Below the pieces are notes generated by a model. It saw only the letters and a program-made list of their open reading frames with translations, was not told the origin of the DNA and did no database searches. A stretch of 64,000 bases of DNA. Origin: an uncultured Chitinophagaceae bacterium (GTDB taxonomy: Bacteria; Bacteroidota; Bacteroidia; Chitinophagales; Chitinophagaceae). This document shows, piece after piece, positions 50,480 to 58,813 of the stretch. Position 1 is the first letter of the stretch. Every line of letters begins with the position of its first letter. The stretch covers positions 426,506 to 490,505 of the forward strand of contig CALGAP010000010.1 of the NCBI GenBank assembly GCA_937958995.1, in the 5' to 3' direction. The position numbers and the translations under genes are program-made.

Positions 50480-51025
50480 TTACCGCATTAATTTTTTTGC
50501 TTCATGACTCAACACTTCCGACACCACGGTATGCAGCGAAGCTTTGGGCTGTTGCATCAGCATTTGCAGGATGGCGCGGTTCAGGTCCTGGCCCGTTGCT
50601 TCCTGTGGCAGAATGGAAGCGATCTGGTTTATGATAAGCAGGTTTTGATCTTTCAGGTTGCGTACCGCCTCCCACGATTCGGCGGTCACATATATTTGCT
50701 GCGTTACGTTGTATTCAAATTCCTGTTTGATGGTTTGCGCGAGCAATGCCTGCATTTCACGCGCGCTGAGGCCCTGCTGGTTCACCCTGCTCACCAGGTT
50801 GGGAAGGGCTATGCGCTCGGTAAGCAGAATAAGTCGTTCATAGGCCTGCAGTTGCAGTTGCCGGGTAGAGGCATCCACTGCTGTCTGCGCTTCCGCAGCG
50901 GCCTGCTCAGCCAGCCGCCCCTTCCTCGCTTCTTTTCTTTGTTTCCATAAAAGGTAGGCCAGCGAACCACCAAGGGCAGCTGCAATCAGCAGTGCGATAA
51001 TTAATTCATTTGTATCCAGGGACAT
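50480..51025 (-). CDS. Hypothetical single-pass membrane protein with coiled coil
   Basis: A 181-residue protein I do not recognise by name. One N-terminal membrane helix (about 8-27, ELIIALLIAAALGGSLAYLLW) is followed by an Ala/Gln/Glu-rich coiled coil (about 30-75) and a helical domain: LLTERIALPNLVSRVNQQGLSAREMQALLAQTIKQEFEYNVTQQIYVTAESWEAV, DQNLLIINQIASILP. It lies 29 bases upstream of the mutase large subunit on the same strand, suggesting one transcript. Similar small proteins recur in Bacteroidota as unnamed conserved proteins, as far as I recall. Confidence 0.72.
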   Translation of the reverse strand: MSLDTNELIIALLIAAALGGSLAYLLWKQRKEARKGRLAEQAAAEAQTAVDASTRQLQLQAYERLILLTERIALPNLVSRVNQQGLSAREMQALLAQTIKQEFEYNVTQQIYVTAESWEAVRNLKDQNLLIINQIASILPQEATGQDLNRAILQMLMQQPKASLHTVVSEVLSHEAKKLMR

Positions 51026-51140
51026 TCAGGGAGTTTTAAGTGCAGCAAATCTAAGAGTTTATCGCTAAGAGGTAAAAAGAGAAAAGGAGGCTGAAAGAGA
51101 TTACAGTTTTTCCAATACTTCTTTCTCAGTCATCGTGGAT

Positions 51141-51167
51141 AAAAAGAGACCCCATGAATGGGGTCTC
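51141..51167 (-). terminator. Intrinsic terminator of secDF
   Basis: On the minus strand GAGACCCC and GGGGTCTC (8 bp, 6-base loop) are followed by TTTTT. It lies 130 bases downstream of the secDF stop and upstream of the coiled-coil gene. Confidence 0.85.
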
Positions 51168-51296
51168 CTAATAATACAGATGGTGGAAACCACCTGCCCC
51201 TAATAATCAAGAGTTCAAATTCAATTGTCGTACCGGATTCTGCGCTACTCTCGAATGAGTGGGGAATATTGTTAGCGGAATGCTAAAACATCCCTT

Positions 51297-54200
51297 TTAT
51301 GCTTTTTTAGCCAACACTGGCGGTTTTTTACCGGTAGCTTTTTCCGTTGCGTGCGCACTATCTGCCTCACCCAGAGGTTTATGCCTGGCGAAGTCAACCA
51401 GGATGGGAGCAGCCACGAATATTGACGAGTAACAACCGGTGATGACACCAACCAACATTGCGAAGGCAAAGCCTTTGGTTACTTCTCCACCAACCAGGAA
51501 CAGGATGAGGATGGTGAGGAACACGGTTACCGACGTCATGATGGTACGGCTCAGTGTTTCGTTGATGGCTTTGTTGATGATGGTTGCCTTATCCGCACCT
51601 TTCATCAGGCGTACGTTTTCACGGATACGGTCATAAACTACCACCGTGTCGTTCATGGAGAAACCGATCACCGTCAGTATAGCTGCGATGAAGTGCTGGT
51701 CAAGCTCCAGCGGGAAGTCAACCCAGTTTCTGCAGAACGAGAACACCGCCAATGTTACCAACACGTCGTGCGCCAGGGCAATGATGGTACCAACCGAATA
51801 CCTCCAGTCGCGGAAGCGGATGAAGATATAAGTGGCGATGATCAGCAGCGACCAGAAGGTAGCCCACTGCGCACCTTTCTTCAAATCGTCGGAAATGGTG
51901 GGGTCCACTTTCTTGGTAGCCTCGATGTATTTAGATCCGGTAGTAAATTCTTCAAGGGTTACTCCTGCAGGCAGGAAGGGCTGCAGACCTTCATACAATT
52001 TATTTCTAACCGCCGAATCAACTGCAGGACCTTGTTCGTCGATACGGTAATCAGTTGTAATATCAAGCGTATTGGGTGAACCGTAGGTTTTGATAATGGG
52101 CGTTCTGCCAAATGTCTTGTCCAACGCCTCACGCACCTGTTCCTGGTTTACGCTCTTCCTGAAGTTTACCACGTAGCTGCGACCGCCTTCGAATTCCACG
52201 CCGTAGTCAAACCCGTTAAACAGCGCACCGATACCGAGCAATACAACAATGGCGGTAATGCCATAAGCATATTTCCGGACGCCGATGAAATTGTAGTTGG
52301 CATGACGGAAAATGCGTTTCGACAGGTTGGTGAAATATTTGAAGTGACGGTCTTTTTTGCTCATGTACAGGTCGGTAATCAGTCTTGATACCAGGATACC
52401 GGTAAACAGTGAAAGCAGGATACCGAGTATCTGAGTGGTAGCGAAACCAAGTACCGGACCAAGACCATATATAAACAGGATGATGGCGGTGAGCAGGCTG
52501 GTAATATGTGCGTCGAGTACCGGGGGTAAAGAACGTTGGTAACCCAGCTTCACAGCCTGCGCGTGTGTGGCTCCGCGTGAGAGTTCATCCTTGATACGCT
52601 CGAAGATCAACACGTTGGTATCAACTGCCATACCGATGGTGAGTACCAGGCCCGCGATACCGGGGGCAGTGAGGGTGGCACCCAGCGCGCTCAGGATACC
52701 GATGGTAAAGAGCAGGTTCAGTATCAGGGCGATGTTGGCTACCACACCGCCAGTATTGTAGTAAATAAACATCAGCAGGAAGATGGCGAGGAATGAAAGA
52801 CCGAAAGCCACCATACCACCGCGTGTAGCAGCTTCACCGAGGGTAGAACCTACCACTTCTTCGTGCACGATAACGGCGGGGGCTTCCAGTTTACCAGCCT
52901 TGAGGATATTCGCAATATCCTGTGCTTCCTGGATCACTATGTTATTATTGCGTTGGCCGCGGCCCATGGTAATGCGTGAGCTGCCACCTTCAATTTTCTG
53001 TATTACGTTGGGAGCAGTATAAACGATATCGTCCAGCACTATCGCAATCGGGCGGCCGATATTTCTTTCAGTCATCTTGGCCCATTTCCTGGCGCCGGCA
53101 GTATTCATTTCCATGCGCACGGTCACTTCGTTGGTCACCTGGTCAAAGTCCTGTGCAGCATCTTCAATAGCATCACCTTCCAGTTCGGCGCCTTCGCGGC
53201 CGGGTATGGTTTTGATAGCATACAAAGCGATCACATCCGACAGCGCGCCATTCTTATCACGCTCCTGTTTGCCCCAGAGGAATTTCACGTTGGCCGGAAA
53301 CTTACTCTTGATAGAGGGCATATTGAAATACCGGTTAATGACAGCGGTATCTCTCAGGCTGGCCATTGCAATATATGCGGGGAATGACCTTCTTCCTTGT
53401 TCATCGGCATAGGGCTGCGCCGGGATGAGTTTGTTGGCCAGCGGGTGATTGAGCGCGTCGAGTGAATCCCGGGCGGCGCTGTCAAGTGCAGAAGAGGAAT
53501 CAACAATGGGAGTCTTTGCCAGGTCGCCAATAGCGTTGATGGCATTGACAAAACTGATCTCCAGTTCGTCCATAGTATATACTTCCCAGAACTGGAGGTT
53601 AGCCGTAGACTGAAGATATCTTCTCACACGCTCGGGGTCTTTGGCACCTGCCAGTTCCACCACGATGATACCCTTGCTTTCATCGAGGGTGATATTGGGC
53701 TGGGCCACGCCAAACTTGTCGATACGTTTACGCAATACCTGGAAGGTTTGCGACATAGCGGCATTACCCTGATCGTGTATATAATTTATAACCTGTGCAT
53801 CGCTGGCGTTAATACCGAGGTTGTTGCGGCTGGCATTGGCAAAAAGCGGGGCCAGCTTCATACCGGGGTTAACGGCGCTGAATGCATCGGCAAAAAGATC
53901 AATGAAGTTTTTGTCACTGGAAGTCTTCCGGCGTTGAGCTTCTGCAATAGCTTTCAGCAGGGCAGGATCCTGGGGGTTATTGGAAAGATTTTTGATAAGC
54001 TGGTCGAGAGCAACATCGAGGGTAACACTGATACCGCCTTGCAGGTCAAGACCTAAGAGCAACTCGCTTTCTTTTGCCTTTTGATAAGAGGCACCCCACC
54101 AGGTAATGGATTTGTCTTTGGTGGCGCTGGCCAGGCTATCGAAATAATCGTTGTGGATTTGCCGGAGGGTATCCTGGTACAATGCCCGGGCCTCCTGGTT

Positions 54201-54362
54201 GTCGGGATGTCTTTCGGCAGGGCTCGGATAGTTTCTTTTGACAAGCTGTGCAGCCTTTTCGTTCAGTTCTTTTTCGTGTTTGTTTACAAACCAGGTAAAA
54301 GAAAGCTGGTAAAGGGATATCAGGATCAACAGACCGGTAAAAATGCTAACCAGTGCTCTCAT
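51297..54362 (-). CDS. secDF: Protein translocase subunit SecDF (fused SecD and SecF)
   Basis: A 1021-residue inner-membrane proton-driven partner of SecYEG in protein export. The SecD half (about 1-690) has a long periplasmic P1 domain, GLDLQGGISVTLDVALDQL, RITMGRGQRNNN, and six TM segments with GLVLTIGMAVDTNVLIFERIKDEL. The SecF half (about 700-1000) has GFDYGVEFEGGRSYVVNFR, TVIGFSMNDTVVVYDRIREN and LVGGEVTKGFAFAMLVGVITGCYSSIFVAAP. The tail is Lys/Ala-rich. Fusion of the two is typical for Bacteroidota. A TATCTTTG promoter element is 27 bases upstream. Confidence 0.97.
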   Translation of the reverse strand: MRALVSIFTGLLILISLYQLSFTWFVNKHEKELNEKAAQLVKRNYPSPAERHPDNQEARALYQDTLRQIHNDYFDSLASATKDKSITWWGASYQKAKESELLLGLDLQGGISVTLDVALDQLIKNLSNNPQDPALLKAIAEAQRRKTSSDKNFIDLFADAFSAVNPGMKLAPLFANASRNNLGINASDAQVINYIHDQGNAAMSQTFQVLRKRIDKFGVAQPNITLDESKGIIVVELAGAKDPERVRRYLQSTANLQFWEVYTMDELEISFVNAINAIGDLAKTPIVDSSSALDSAARDSLDALNHPLANKLIPAQPYADEQGRRSFPAYIAMASLRDTAVINRYFNMPSIKSKFPANVKFLWGKQERDKNGALSDVIALYAIKTIPGREGAELEGDAIEDAAQDFDQVTNEVTVRMEMNTAGARKWAKMTERNIGRPIAIVLDDIVYTAPNVIQKIEGGSSRITMGRGQRNNNIVIQEAQDIANILKAGKLEAPAVIVHEEVVGSTLGEAATRGGMVAFGLSFLAIFLLMFIYYNTGGVVANIALILNLLFTIGILSALGATLTAPGIAGLVLTIGMAVDTNVLIFERIKDELSRGATHAQAVKLGYQRSLPPVLDAHITSLLTAIILFIYGLGPVLGFATTQILGILLSLFTGILVSRLITDLYMSKKDRHFKYFTNLSKRIFRHANYNFIGVRKYAYGITAIVVLLGIGALFNGFDYGVEFEGGRSYVVNFRKSVNQEQVREALDKTFGRTPIIKTYGSPNTLDITTDYRIDEQGPAVDSAVRNKLYEGLQPFLPAGVTLEEFTTGSKYIEATKKVDPTISDDLKKGAQWATFWSLLIIATYIFIRFRDWRYSVGTIIALAHDVLVTLAVFSFCRNWVDFPLELDQHFIAAILTVIGFSMNDTVVVYDRIRENVRLMKGADKATIINKAINETLSRTIMTSVTVFLTILILFLVGGEVTKGFAFAMLVGVITGCYSSIFVAAPILVDFARHKPLGEADSAHATEKATGKKPPVLAKKA

Positions 54363-54388
54363 TGCTTTAGGAATTTTTTTAGAGTTGG

Positions 54389-54419
54389 CAAAGATAGGGT
54401 TTTCGGTCAGAATAGGAAA
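54389..54419 (-). promoter_or_regulatory. secDF promoter
   Basis: Minus strand TTTC (54416-54419), 19 bases, TATCTTTG (54389-54396). Leader about 23 bases. Confidence 0.6.
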
Positions 54420-54495
54420 CTGTAATATGGCCGCGGGAAAGCTTGTTTTACAGGCGGAAAGCGAAGATTGAACGATAAGGCAAGAACAAAATAAC

Positions 54496-54503
54496 TACCT
54501 TTG
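54496..54503 (+). promoter_or_regulatory. -7 element of the aminotransferase gene
   Basis: TACCTTTG followed by CCGCGCC; ATG at 54535. The -33 region lacks a well-spaced TTTG (an ATTG ends 25 bases upstream). Confidence 0.5.
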
Positions 54504-54534
54504 CCGCGCCTAAAAAAACAAGCAACCAAAAATC

Positions 54535-55725
54535 ATGGAACTATCATCCCGTTTACAATGGTTCAGCGAGCCTGAAACGCTAAAAATGGCCAAACTGGGC
54601 CGCGAACTGAGGGCCAAAGGAATTGACGTTATTGATCTTAGCCTTGGAGAACCCGATTTCGACACGCCGCAGCATATCAAGGAAGCTGCCAAGAAGGCGA
54701 TCGACGACAACTGGAGCCACTATCCCCCCGTGGCCGGCTATCCCGAACTGCGTGAAGCAGTGTGCACCAAGCTGAAGCGTGACAATAATCTTACATATAA
54801 GCCTGAAAACATCATTGTTTCAACCGGCGCTAAGCAAAGTCTTGCCAATGTGGTATTTGCAGTGGTAAGCAAAGGCGATGAAGTAGTGATTCCTACTCCT
54901 TATTGGGTTACCTATTCAGAAATAGTCAAGCTGGGCGAAGGCGTGGTAAAACTCGTGCCCACTTCGCTGGAGAATAAGTACAAGATCACACCCGCTCAGC
55001 TGGAAGAAGCACTGAATGATCGCACCCGTTTGTTCATTTTCTCTTCGCCCTGCAACCCCAGTGGTTCCGTATATACCAAAGAAGAATTGCGCGCGCTGGC
55101 CGATGTGTTCAGGAAATATCCGAAAGTGTTTATCCTGTCTGACGAGATATACGAATACATCAATTTCGTGGGCAGACACGAAAGTATTGCTCAGTTTGAT
55201 GATATCAAAGACCGTGTGATCATCATTAATGGTCTCAGTAAGGGTTTCGCTATGACCGGTTACCGCCTGGGATATGTAGCTGCTGTGCCTGAAGTGGTAA
55301 AAGCCTGCGAAAAACTCCAGGGACAGTTTACCAGTGGTACCAACAGTATTACCCAACGTGCAGCCATAACCGCGCTCACTACAGACCTGATGCCCACTTA
55401 CGATATGGTAAAAGAATTTGAGCGCAGGAGGCAGTTTGTGGTGAAGGCTATGCGCGCCATCAAGGGAATGCAGTTTGCCGAACCCGATGGTGCGTTTTAT
55501 GTATTCCCGACTATCAGTCAGTATTTCGGCAAGAGCGATGGCGAAGAGACTATCAAAGACGCTGATGATCTCTGCATGTATCTTTTGAACAAAGCTCATG
55601 TTTCCACTGTGACCGGCCGTGCATTTGGAACTCCAGATTGTATTCGCATTTCTTTTGCCAACAGCATGGAAAAACTGGAAGAAGGCTGGAAGAGAATTAC
55701 TGCTGCGCTGGAAAAACTGAAATAG
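54535..55725 (+). CDS. Pyridoxal phosphate-dependent aminotransferase (aspartate aminotransferase type)
   Basis: A 396-residue class I/II aminotransferase. Seen: VIDLSLGEPDFDTPQHIKEAAKKAI, YPPVAGYPELREAV, STGAKQSLANVVFA, FSSPCNPSGSVY, FILSDEIYEYINF, the PLP-Lys block IINGLSKGFAMTGYRLGYVAA and the substrate-carboxylate Arg in DCIRISFANS. Closest in form to the subgroup I-gamma aspartate aminotransferases; exact amino donor open. Ends before a strong terminator; divergent from secDF. Confidence 0.92.
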   Translation: MELSSRLQWFSEPETLKMAKLGRELRAKGIDVIDLSLGEPDFDTPQHIKEAAKKAIDDNWSHYPPVAGYPELREAVCTKLKRDNNLTYKPENIIVSTGAKQSLANVVFAVVSKGDEVVIPTPYWVTYSEIVKLGEGVVKLVPTSLENKYKITPAQLEEALNDRTRLFIFSSPCNPSGSVYTKEELRALADVFRKYPKVFILSDEIYEYINFVGRHESIAQFDDIKDRVIIINGLSKGFAMTGYRLGYVAAVPEVVKACEKLQGQFTSGTNSITQRAAITALTTDLMPTYDMVKEFERRRQFVVKAMRAIKGMQFAEPDGAFYVFPTISQYFGKSDGEETIKDADDLCMYLLNKAHVSTVTGRAFGTPDCIRISFANSMEKLEEGWKRITAALEKLK

Positions 55726-55761
55726 AAATATCGAAGAAGAAATCGAAAAACTTAGAATACT

Positions 55762-55790
55762 AAACCGCCAGAATCTTCTGGCGGTTTTTT
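55762..55790 (+). terminator. Intrinsic terminator of the aminotransferase gene
   Basis: AAACCGCCAGAA (55762-55773) pairs with TTCTGGCGGTTT (55776-55787), continuing in T to 55790. Confidence 0.93.
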
Positions 55791-55828
55791 GGTATTAAGA
55801 TGCTGCGAAGAAGTGCACTACCTGGTCG

Positions 55829-57160
55829 TCACGCCGGCCTCGCTGGTTGTGGTTTCAGCGAAGTCAGATCGGCTATTTTTACCGGCTTGCCGGTATCAAT
55901 ACTGTTGCGCGCGGCAATACCTACCAGTATGGACATAGCGCCATCGCGGCTGCCGGCTGCCTGGCGGTAAGGGTCCTCACCGGGAACGAAAACCTGTTTG
56001 CGCAAGCGCACATCGCCGCCGCCATGACCGGCTTCATTGTTGGGAATGCGGATGATTTCGCGCTTGCCGAAATTCTGCGTCACGTGAATTTCATCGAAGG
56101 GCTCTTCCTGCCATGGCTGCGATTCCTTGATCCAGGCATCTATGCGGCCCCTGGTACCGTTGAAGGCTATGCGATATCCTTCATAGGGAGAATAGGTGGT
56201 GAGCGAATAACTTACCTGCACTTTGTTGGCATACCGAATCTGCACCGCCATCTTGTCGAATATGTCAATGTCTTCTTTCCACACACACCCGTCCCGCAGG
56301 TAACCATCGTGGTGCTCGTGAGCCACATACAGATCCATGTAAGACTTATTCCTCGTGATGTCGAAGTAGAATTTGCATTTGTCTTTATGCGGACAGGGAC
56401 GGCAGTGGGTGTGACGGAAAGAATTGTTTTTGCCATAATGCTCCAGCGCGCCGTAAGCAAACACTTCTTCAGGATCGGAATCGATCCACCAGTTCAGCAG
56501 ATCGAAATGGTGTGTGGCCTTATGTACCAGCAAAGTGCCGCCGTGCTTGCGCAGGCGGTGCCAGCGGCGGAAATAATCGGCGCCATGACTGGTGTTGAGG
56601 TACCAGTGGAAATCAACAGAAGTGATTCTGCCGATCGTATCGTTTCGAAGCAGTTCGTAAATGCGCTGGCGGTGAGGTGAATAGCGATAGTTGAAAGTAA
56701 CGATCACTTTTTTGCCCGTTTTTTTCTCTGTATCCAGAATGGCCTGGCATTTTTCTTCATCAATGGTCATCGGTTTTTCAGTGATGATGTCTGCGCCATA
56801 TTCCATGCCTTTAATGATGAATTCGTGGTGCGTACCGTCTACCGTCATCACCAGCAACCGGTCTGGTTGGGTTTCCTTCATCATCTTATCGAAATCGGTA
56901 TAAGTGGGGCAGGAGAGGCCCAGCACTTTTTTGGCATATTCCACGCGGCCGGCATTGATATCGCAGAGGCCGACAAATTCAACGATGTCGCCAAATTCCC
57001 TGATCACAGGACGGCCCCACATGCCGATGCCGCGGCTGCCGGTGCCCACCATCGCAATCCGTTTTTTAGCTACAGGTTTTAAACGGGGAGAAAGAATATT
57101 TTCGGTCATCAATGCGCCCGCAAGCAGGCTTGAGGTTTGTAGAAAATCTCGACGATCCAT
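55829..57160 (-). CDS. Gfo/Idh/MocA family oxidoreductase, exported
   Basis: A 443-residue NAD(P)-dependent oxidoreductase. It begins MDRRDFLQTSSLLAGALM, a Tat-like leader, then AKKRIAMVGTGSRGIGMWG (dinucleotide-binding), CDINAGRVEYAKKVLG and ITEKPMTIDEEKC with the conserved Lys of the EKP motif, then KVIVTFNYRYSP. The C-terminal half contains HTHCRPCPHKDKCKFYFD, a small Cys/His cluster. Substrate unknown, probably a sugar. The start at 57160 is supported by TATCTTTT at 57181-57188 (minus); the frame continues upstream to 57193 without a leader. Confidence 0.87.
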   Translation of the reverse strand: MDRRDFLQTSSLLAGALMTENILSPRLKPVAKKRIAMVGTGSRGIGMWGRPVIREFGDIVEFVGLCDINAGRVEYAKKVLGLSCPTYTDFDKMMKETQPDRLLVMTVDGTHHEFIIKGMEYGADIITEKPMTIDEEKCQAILDTEKKTGKKVIVTFNYRYSPHRQRIYELLRNDTIGRITSVDFHWYLNTSHGADYFRRWHRLRKHGGTLLVHKATHHFDLLNWWIDSDPEEVFAYGALEHYGKNNSFRHTHCRPCPHKDKCKFYFDITRNKSYMDLYVAHEHHDGYLRDGCVWKEDIDIFDKMAVQIRYANKVQVSYSLTTYSPYEGYRIAFNGTRGRIDAWIKESQPWQEEPFDEIHVTQNFGKREIIRIPNNEAGHGGGDVRLRKQVFVPGEDPYRQAAGSRDGAMSILVGIAARNSIDTGKPVKIADLTSLKPQPARPA

Positions 57161-57226
57161 GATGGCAAACAATTTAGGCCAAAAGATAGCCATTCAATTG
57201 TTATGAACCATCCTGATGCATCCCAA

Positions 57227-57817
57227 TCAATGGGCCATTTTAATTAGTTTTTCATGCAATTGCAGCACCTGCGGTATCACCAGTTGTTGTTCATCATTAT
57301 AAATAATGAAATCGCAGAGGCGCATTTTGATCACTTCCTGTATTTGCTTGCTCATGCGGGCCAGCACCTCTTCGCGTGTGATGCCGTCGCGCTTCATGCT
57401 GCGGTGAATGCGTAGCGGTTCGGGCGCTGAAACGCCGATTACATAGTCGAGGTATTCCTGGGAATGACTTTCAAAAATGAGTGCAGCTTCCTTGATGGCG
57501 TAAGGAGTAGTCTGCCGTTTCATCCATTCCTCGCCATCGCGGATGGTGGCAGGATGTACGATGCTGTTGAGTATATCCAGTTTGCTGCGGTCTTTGAATA
57601 CGACGGCGGCGAGGTACTTGTTGTCGAGCCGGCCATCTTTATATGCCTCTTTGCCAAAATGCACGATGATCTGTTGCTTCAGCAATTCGTCTTCATTCAT
57701 CAGTCGTTTGGCTTCCTGGTCGGCATAATATACCGGCACACCCAGTACCTGGAAGATGCGGGCCACCGTAGTCTTTCCCGATCCAATACCGCCGGTTAAA
57801 CCAATTCGCAGAGGCAT
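57227..57817 (-). CDS. coaE: Dephospho-CoA kinase
   Basis: A 196-residue P-loop kinase that performs the last step of coenzyme A synthesis. Seen: MPLRIGLTGGIGSGKTTVARIFQVLGVPVYYADQEAKRLM with Walker A (about 9-16) and the conserved Asp, VHPATIRD, ALIFESH and the lid-region RDGITREEVLARMSKQ. I chose the ATG at 57817; the frame extends ten codons upstream, over the hairpin region. Downstream of yajC on the same strand, with a perfect 32-bp inverted repeat between them. Confidence 0.95.
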   Translation of the reverse strand: MPLRIGLTGGIGSGKTTVARIFQVLGVPVYYADQEAKRLMNEDELLKQQIIVHFGKEAYKDGRLDNKYLAAVVFKDRSKLDILNSIVHPATIRDGEEWMKRQTTPYAIKEAALIFESHSQEYLDYVIGVSAPEPLRIHRSMKRDGITREEVLARMSKQIQEVIKMRLCDFIIYNDEQQLVIPQVLQLHEKLIKMAH

Positions 57818-57837
57818 ATTTAGTGGGAGAAAATAAA

Positions 57838-57926
57838 CAACAATCAATATGTCAGTTGGGAATTTTCAATTCTGTTTGCTGACTGCGAGCAAATTTGAAA
57901 ATTCCCAACTGACATATTGATTGTTG
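57838..57926. repeat. Perfect 32-bp inverted repeat between yajC and coaE
   Basis: Left arm 57838-57869 (CAACAATCAATATGTCAGTT onward) is the exact reverse complement of 57895-57926. The inner sequence has a further 5-bp TTTGC/GCAAA pair (57875-57879 with 57889-57893). It is the most perfect long hairpin in the window and differs in sequence from the TTGAA family apart from an A/T-rich start. Confidence 0.92.
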
Positions 57927-57947
57927 AATTTTCGTATAAACTGTTTC

Positions 57948-58286
57948 TTACTTAGGATTAATTGCCGCTGCCTGTTTGTTGATATTCTGGGTCCACTCCA
58001 GCGAGATAGCGCTTTTTTCGATTTTTATATAGCTGCCGGGGCTGGTTTCCAGGTCAACGGTGTTGTCGTCGTTTACGCGGTTAATTTTACCATGTATACC
58101 GGCAATAGTAACTACTCTGTCTCCTTTCTGAAGGTTTTGCTGAAATTGTTTGGCCATTTTGGCTTTCTTCGCCTGCGGCCTGATCATGAATAACCAGAAA
58201 ATAAGAATCATACCCCCCAGCAAAATCAATTGCATCGTACCTGCTCCGCTGCCGGTGGCCTGTAATAAAATAACTAATGTTGTCAT
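57948..58286 (-). CDS. yajC: Preprotein translocase subunit YajC
   Basis: A 112-residue inner-membrane accessory of SecDF-YajC. One N-terminal hydrophobic helix is followed by MILIFWLFMIRPQAKKAKMAKQF, the signature of the family, and the small beta domain LQKGDRVVTIAGIHGKINRVNDDNTVDLE. The C-terminus is short and charged. Upstream of coaE and downstream of the DUF1573 gene on the same strand; secDF itself is 3.6 kb away. Confidence 0.94.
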   Translation of the reverse strand: MTTLVILLQATGSGAGTMQLILLGGMILIFWLFMIRPQAKKAKMAKQFQQNLQKGDRVVTIAGIHGKINRVNDDNTVDLETSPGSYIKIEKSAISLEWTQNINKQAAAINPK

Positions 58287-58314
58287 TGGTGTATTTTGAA
58301 ATTTAAAATGAACA

Positions 58315-58767
58315 CTATTTGGATTTCTTCGCTACCACTTCCACATCGAAATGCAACACATGATCGGTTTTATCTGCTGTGTTGGCAGATACATAAATTT
58401 CTTTCTTGTTGGTTCCCGGGCGTCCCTTGCTGTCGAAACTGGCATTGATCACGCCTTCTTCGCCCGGCATAATGGGTTTGTCGGGCGGATTAGCAGCGGT
58501 GCATCCGCAACCGGGACGAACACTCTTTATCACCAGCGGTTTATTGCCGGTGTTTTTGAACCTGAAAGCAACCTGCAATACCTGTCCTTCATCGATCTTG
58601 CCATAATTTTTAAGAGAATCGATCCACTGAATAGTGGTCACATCTTCTGTTGAAGTATTGGTTGCCGTGGCGGCGGCGCTATCGGCCACTCTCTCCCGTA
58701 CACCGGCAGATTCGTCGCAACCTGCCAGCAGGCTGCCCACAATAGCAAAAACAAGAATGTATCTCAT
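58315..58767 (-). CDS. DUF1573 domain-containing lipoprotein
   Basis: A 150-residue exported protein. A lipoprotein signal (MRYILVFAIVGSLLAGC, Cys 17) precedes a Thr/Ala-rich linker and one DUF1573 domain: VLQVAFRFKNTGNKPLVIKSVRPGCGCTAANPPDKPIMPGEEGVINASFDSKGRPG. This immunoglobulin-like ASPM/SPD-2/Hydin-related fold is very common in Bacteroidota; function unknown. I chose the ATG at 58767 because TAGATTTG (58791-58798, minus) sits 23 bases upstream; the frame otherwise extends to 58809. Confidence 0.9.
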   Translation of the reverse strand: MRYILVFAIVGSLLAGCDESAGVRERVADSAAATATNTSTEDVTTIQWIDSLKNYGKIDEGQVLQVAFRFKNTGNKPLVIKSVRPGCGCTAANPPDKPIMPGEEGVINASFDSKGRPGTNKKEIYVSANTADKTDHVLHFDVEVVAKKSK

Positions 58768-58790
58768 CGGTATTTTTTTATCAGTTTTTG

Positions 58791-58798
58791 CAAATCTA
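58791..58798 (-). promoter_or_regulatory. -7 element upstream of the DUF1573 gene
   Basis: Minus strand TAGATTTG, full match to TAnnTTTG, just before the end of nusB. It suggests DUF1573-yajC-coaE can be transcribed without nusB. Confidence 0.5.
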
Positions 58799-58813
58799 AT
58801 TAAAGACATGGTA

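Noticed and set aside
51101..51133. Ten-codon minus-strand ORF (MTEKEVLEKL) near the secDF terminator
   Set aside because: It resembles the first residues of Mrp/ApbC-type proteins, but ten codons without further similarity are not evidence of a gene or a remnant.
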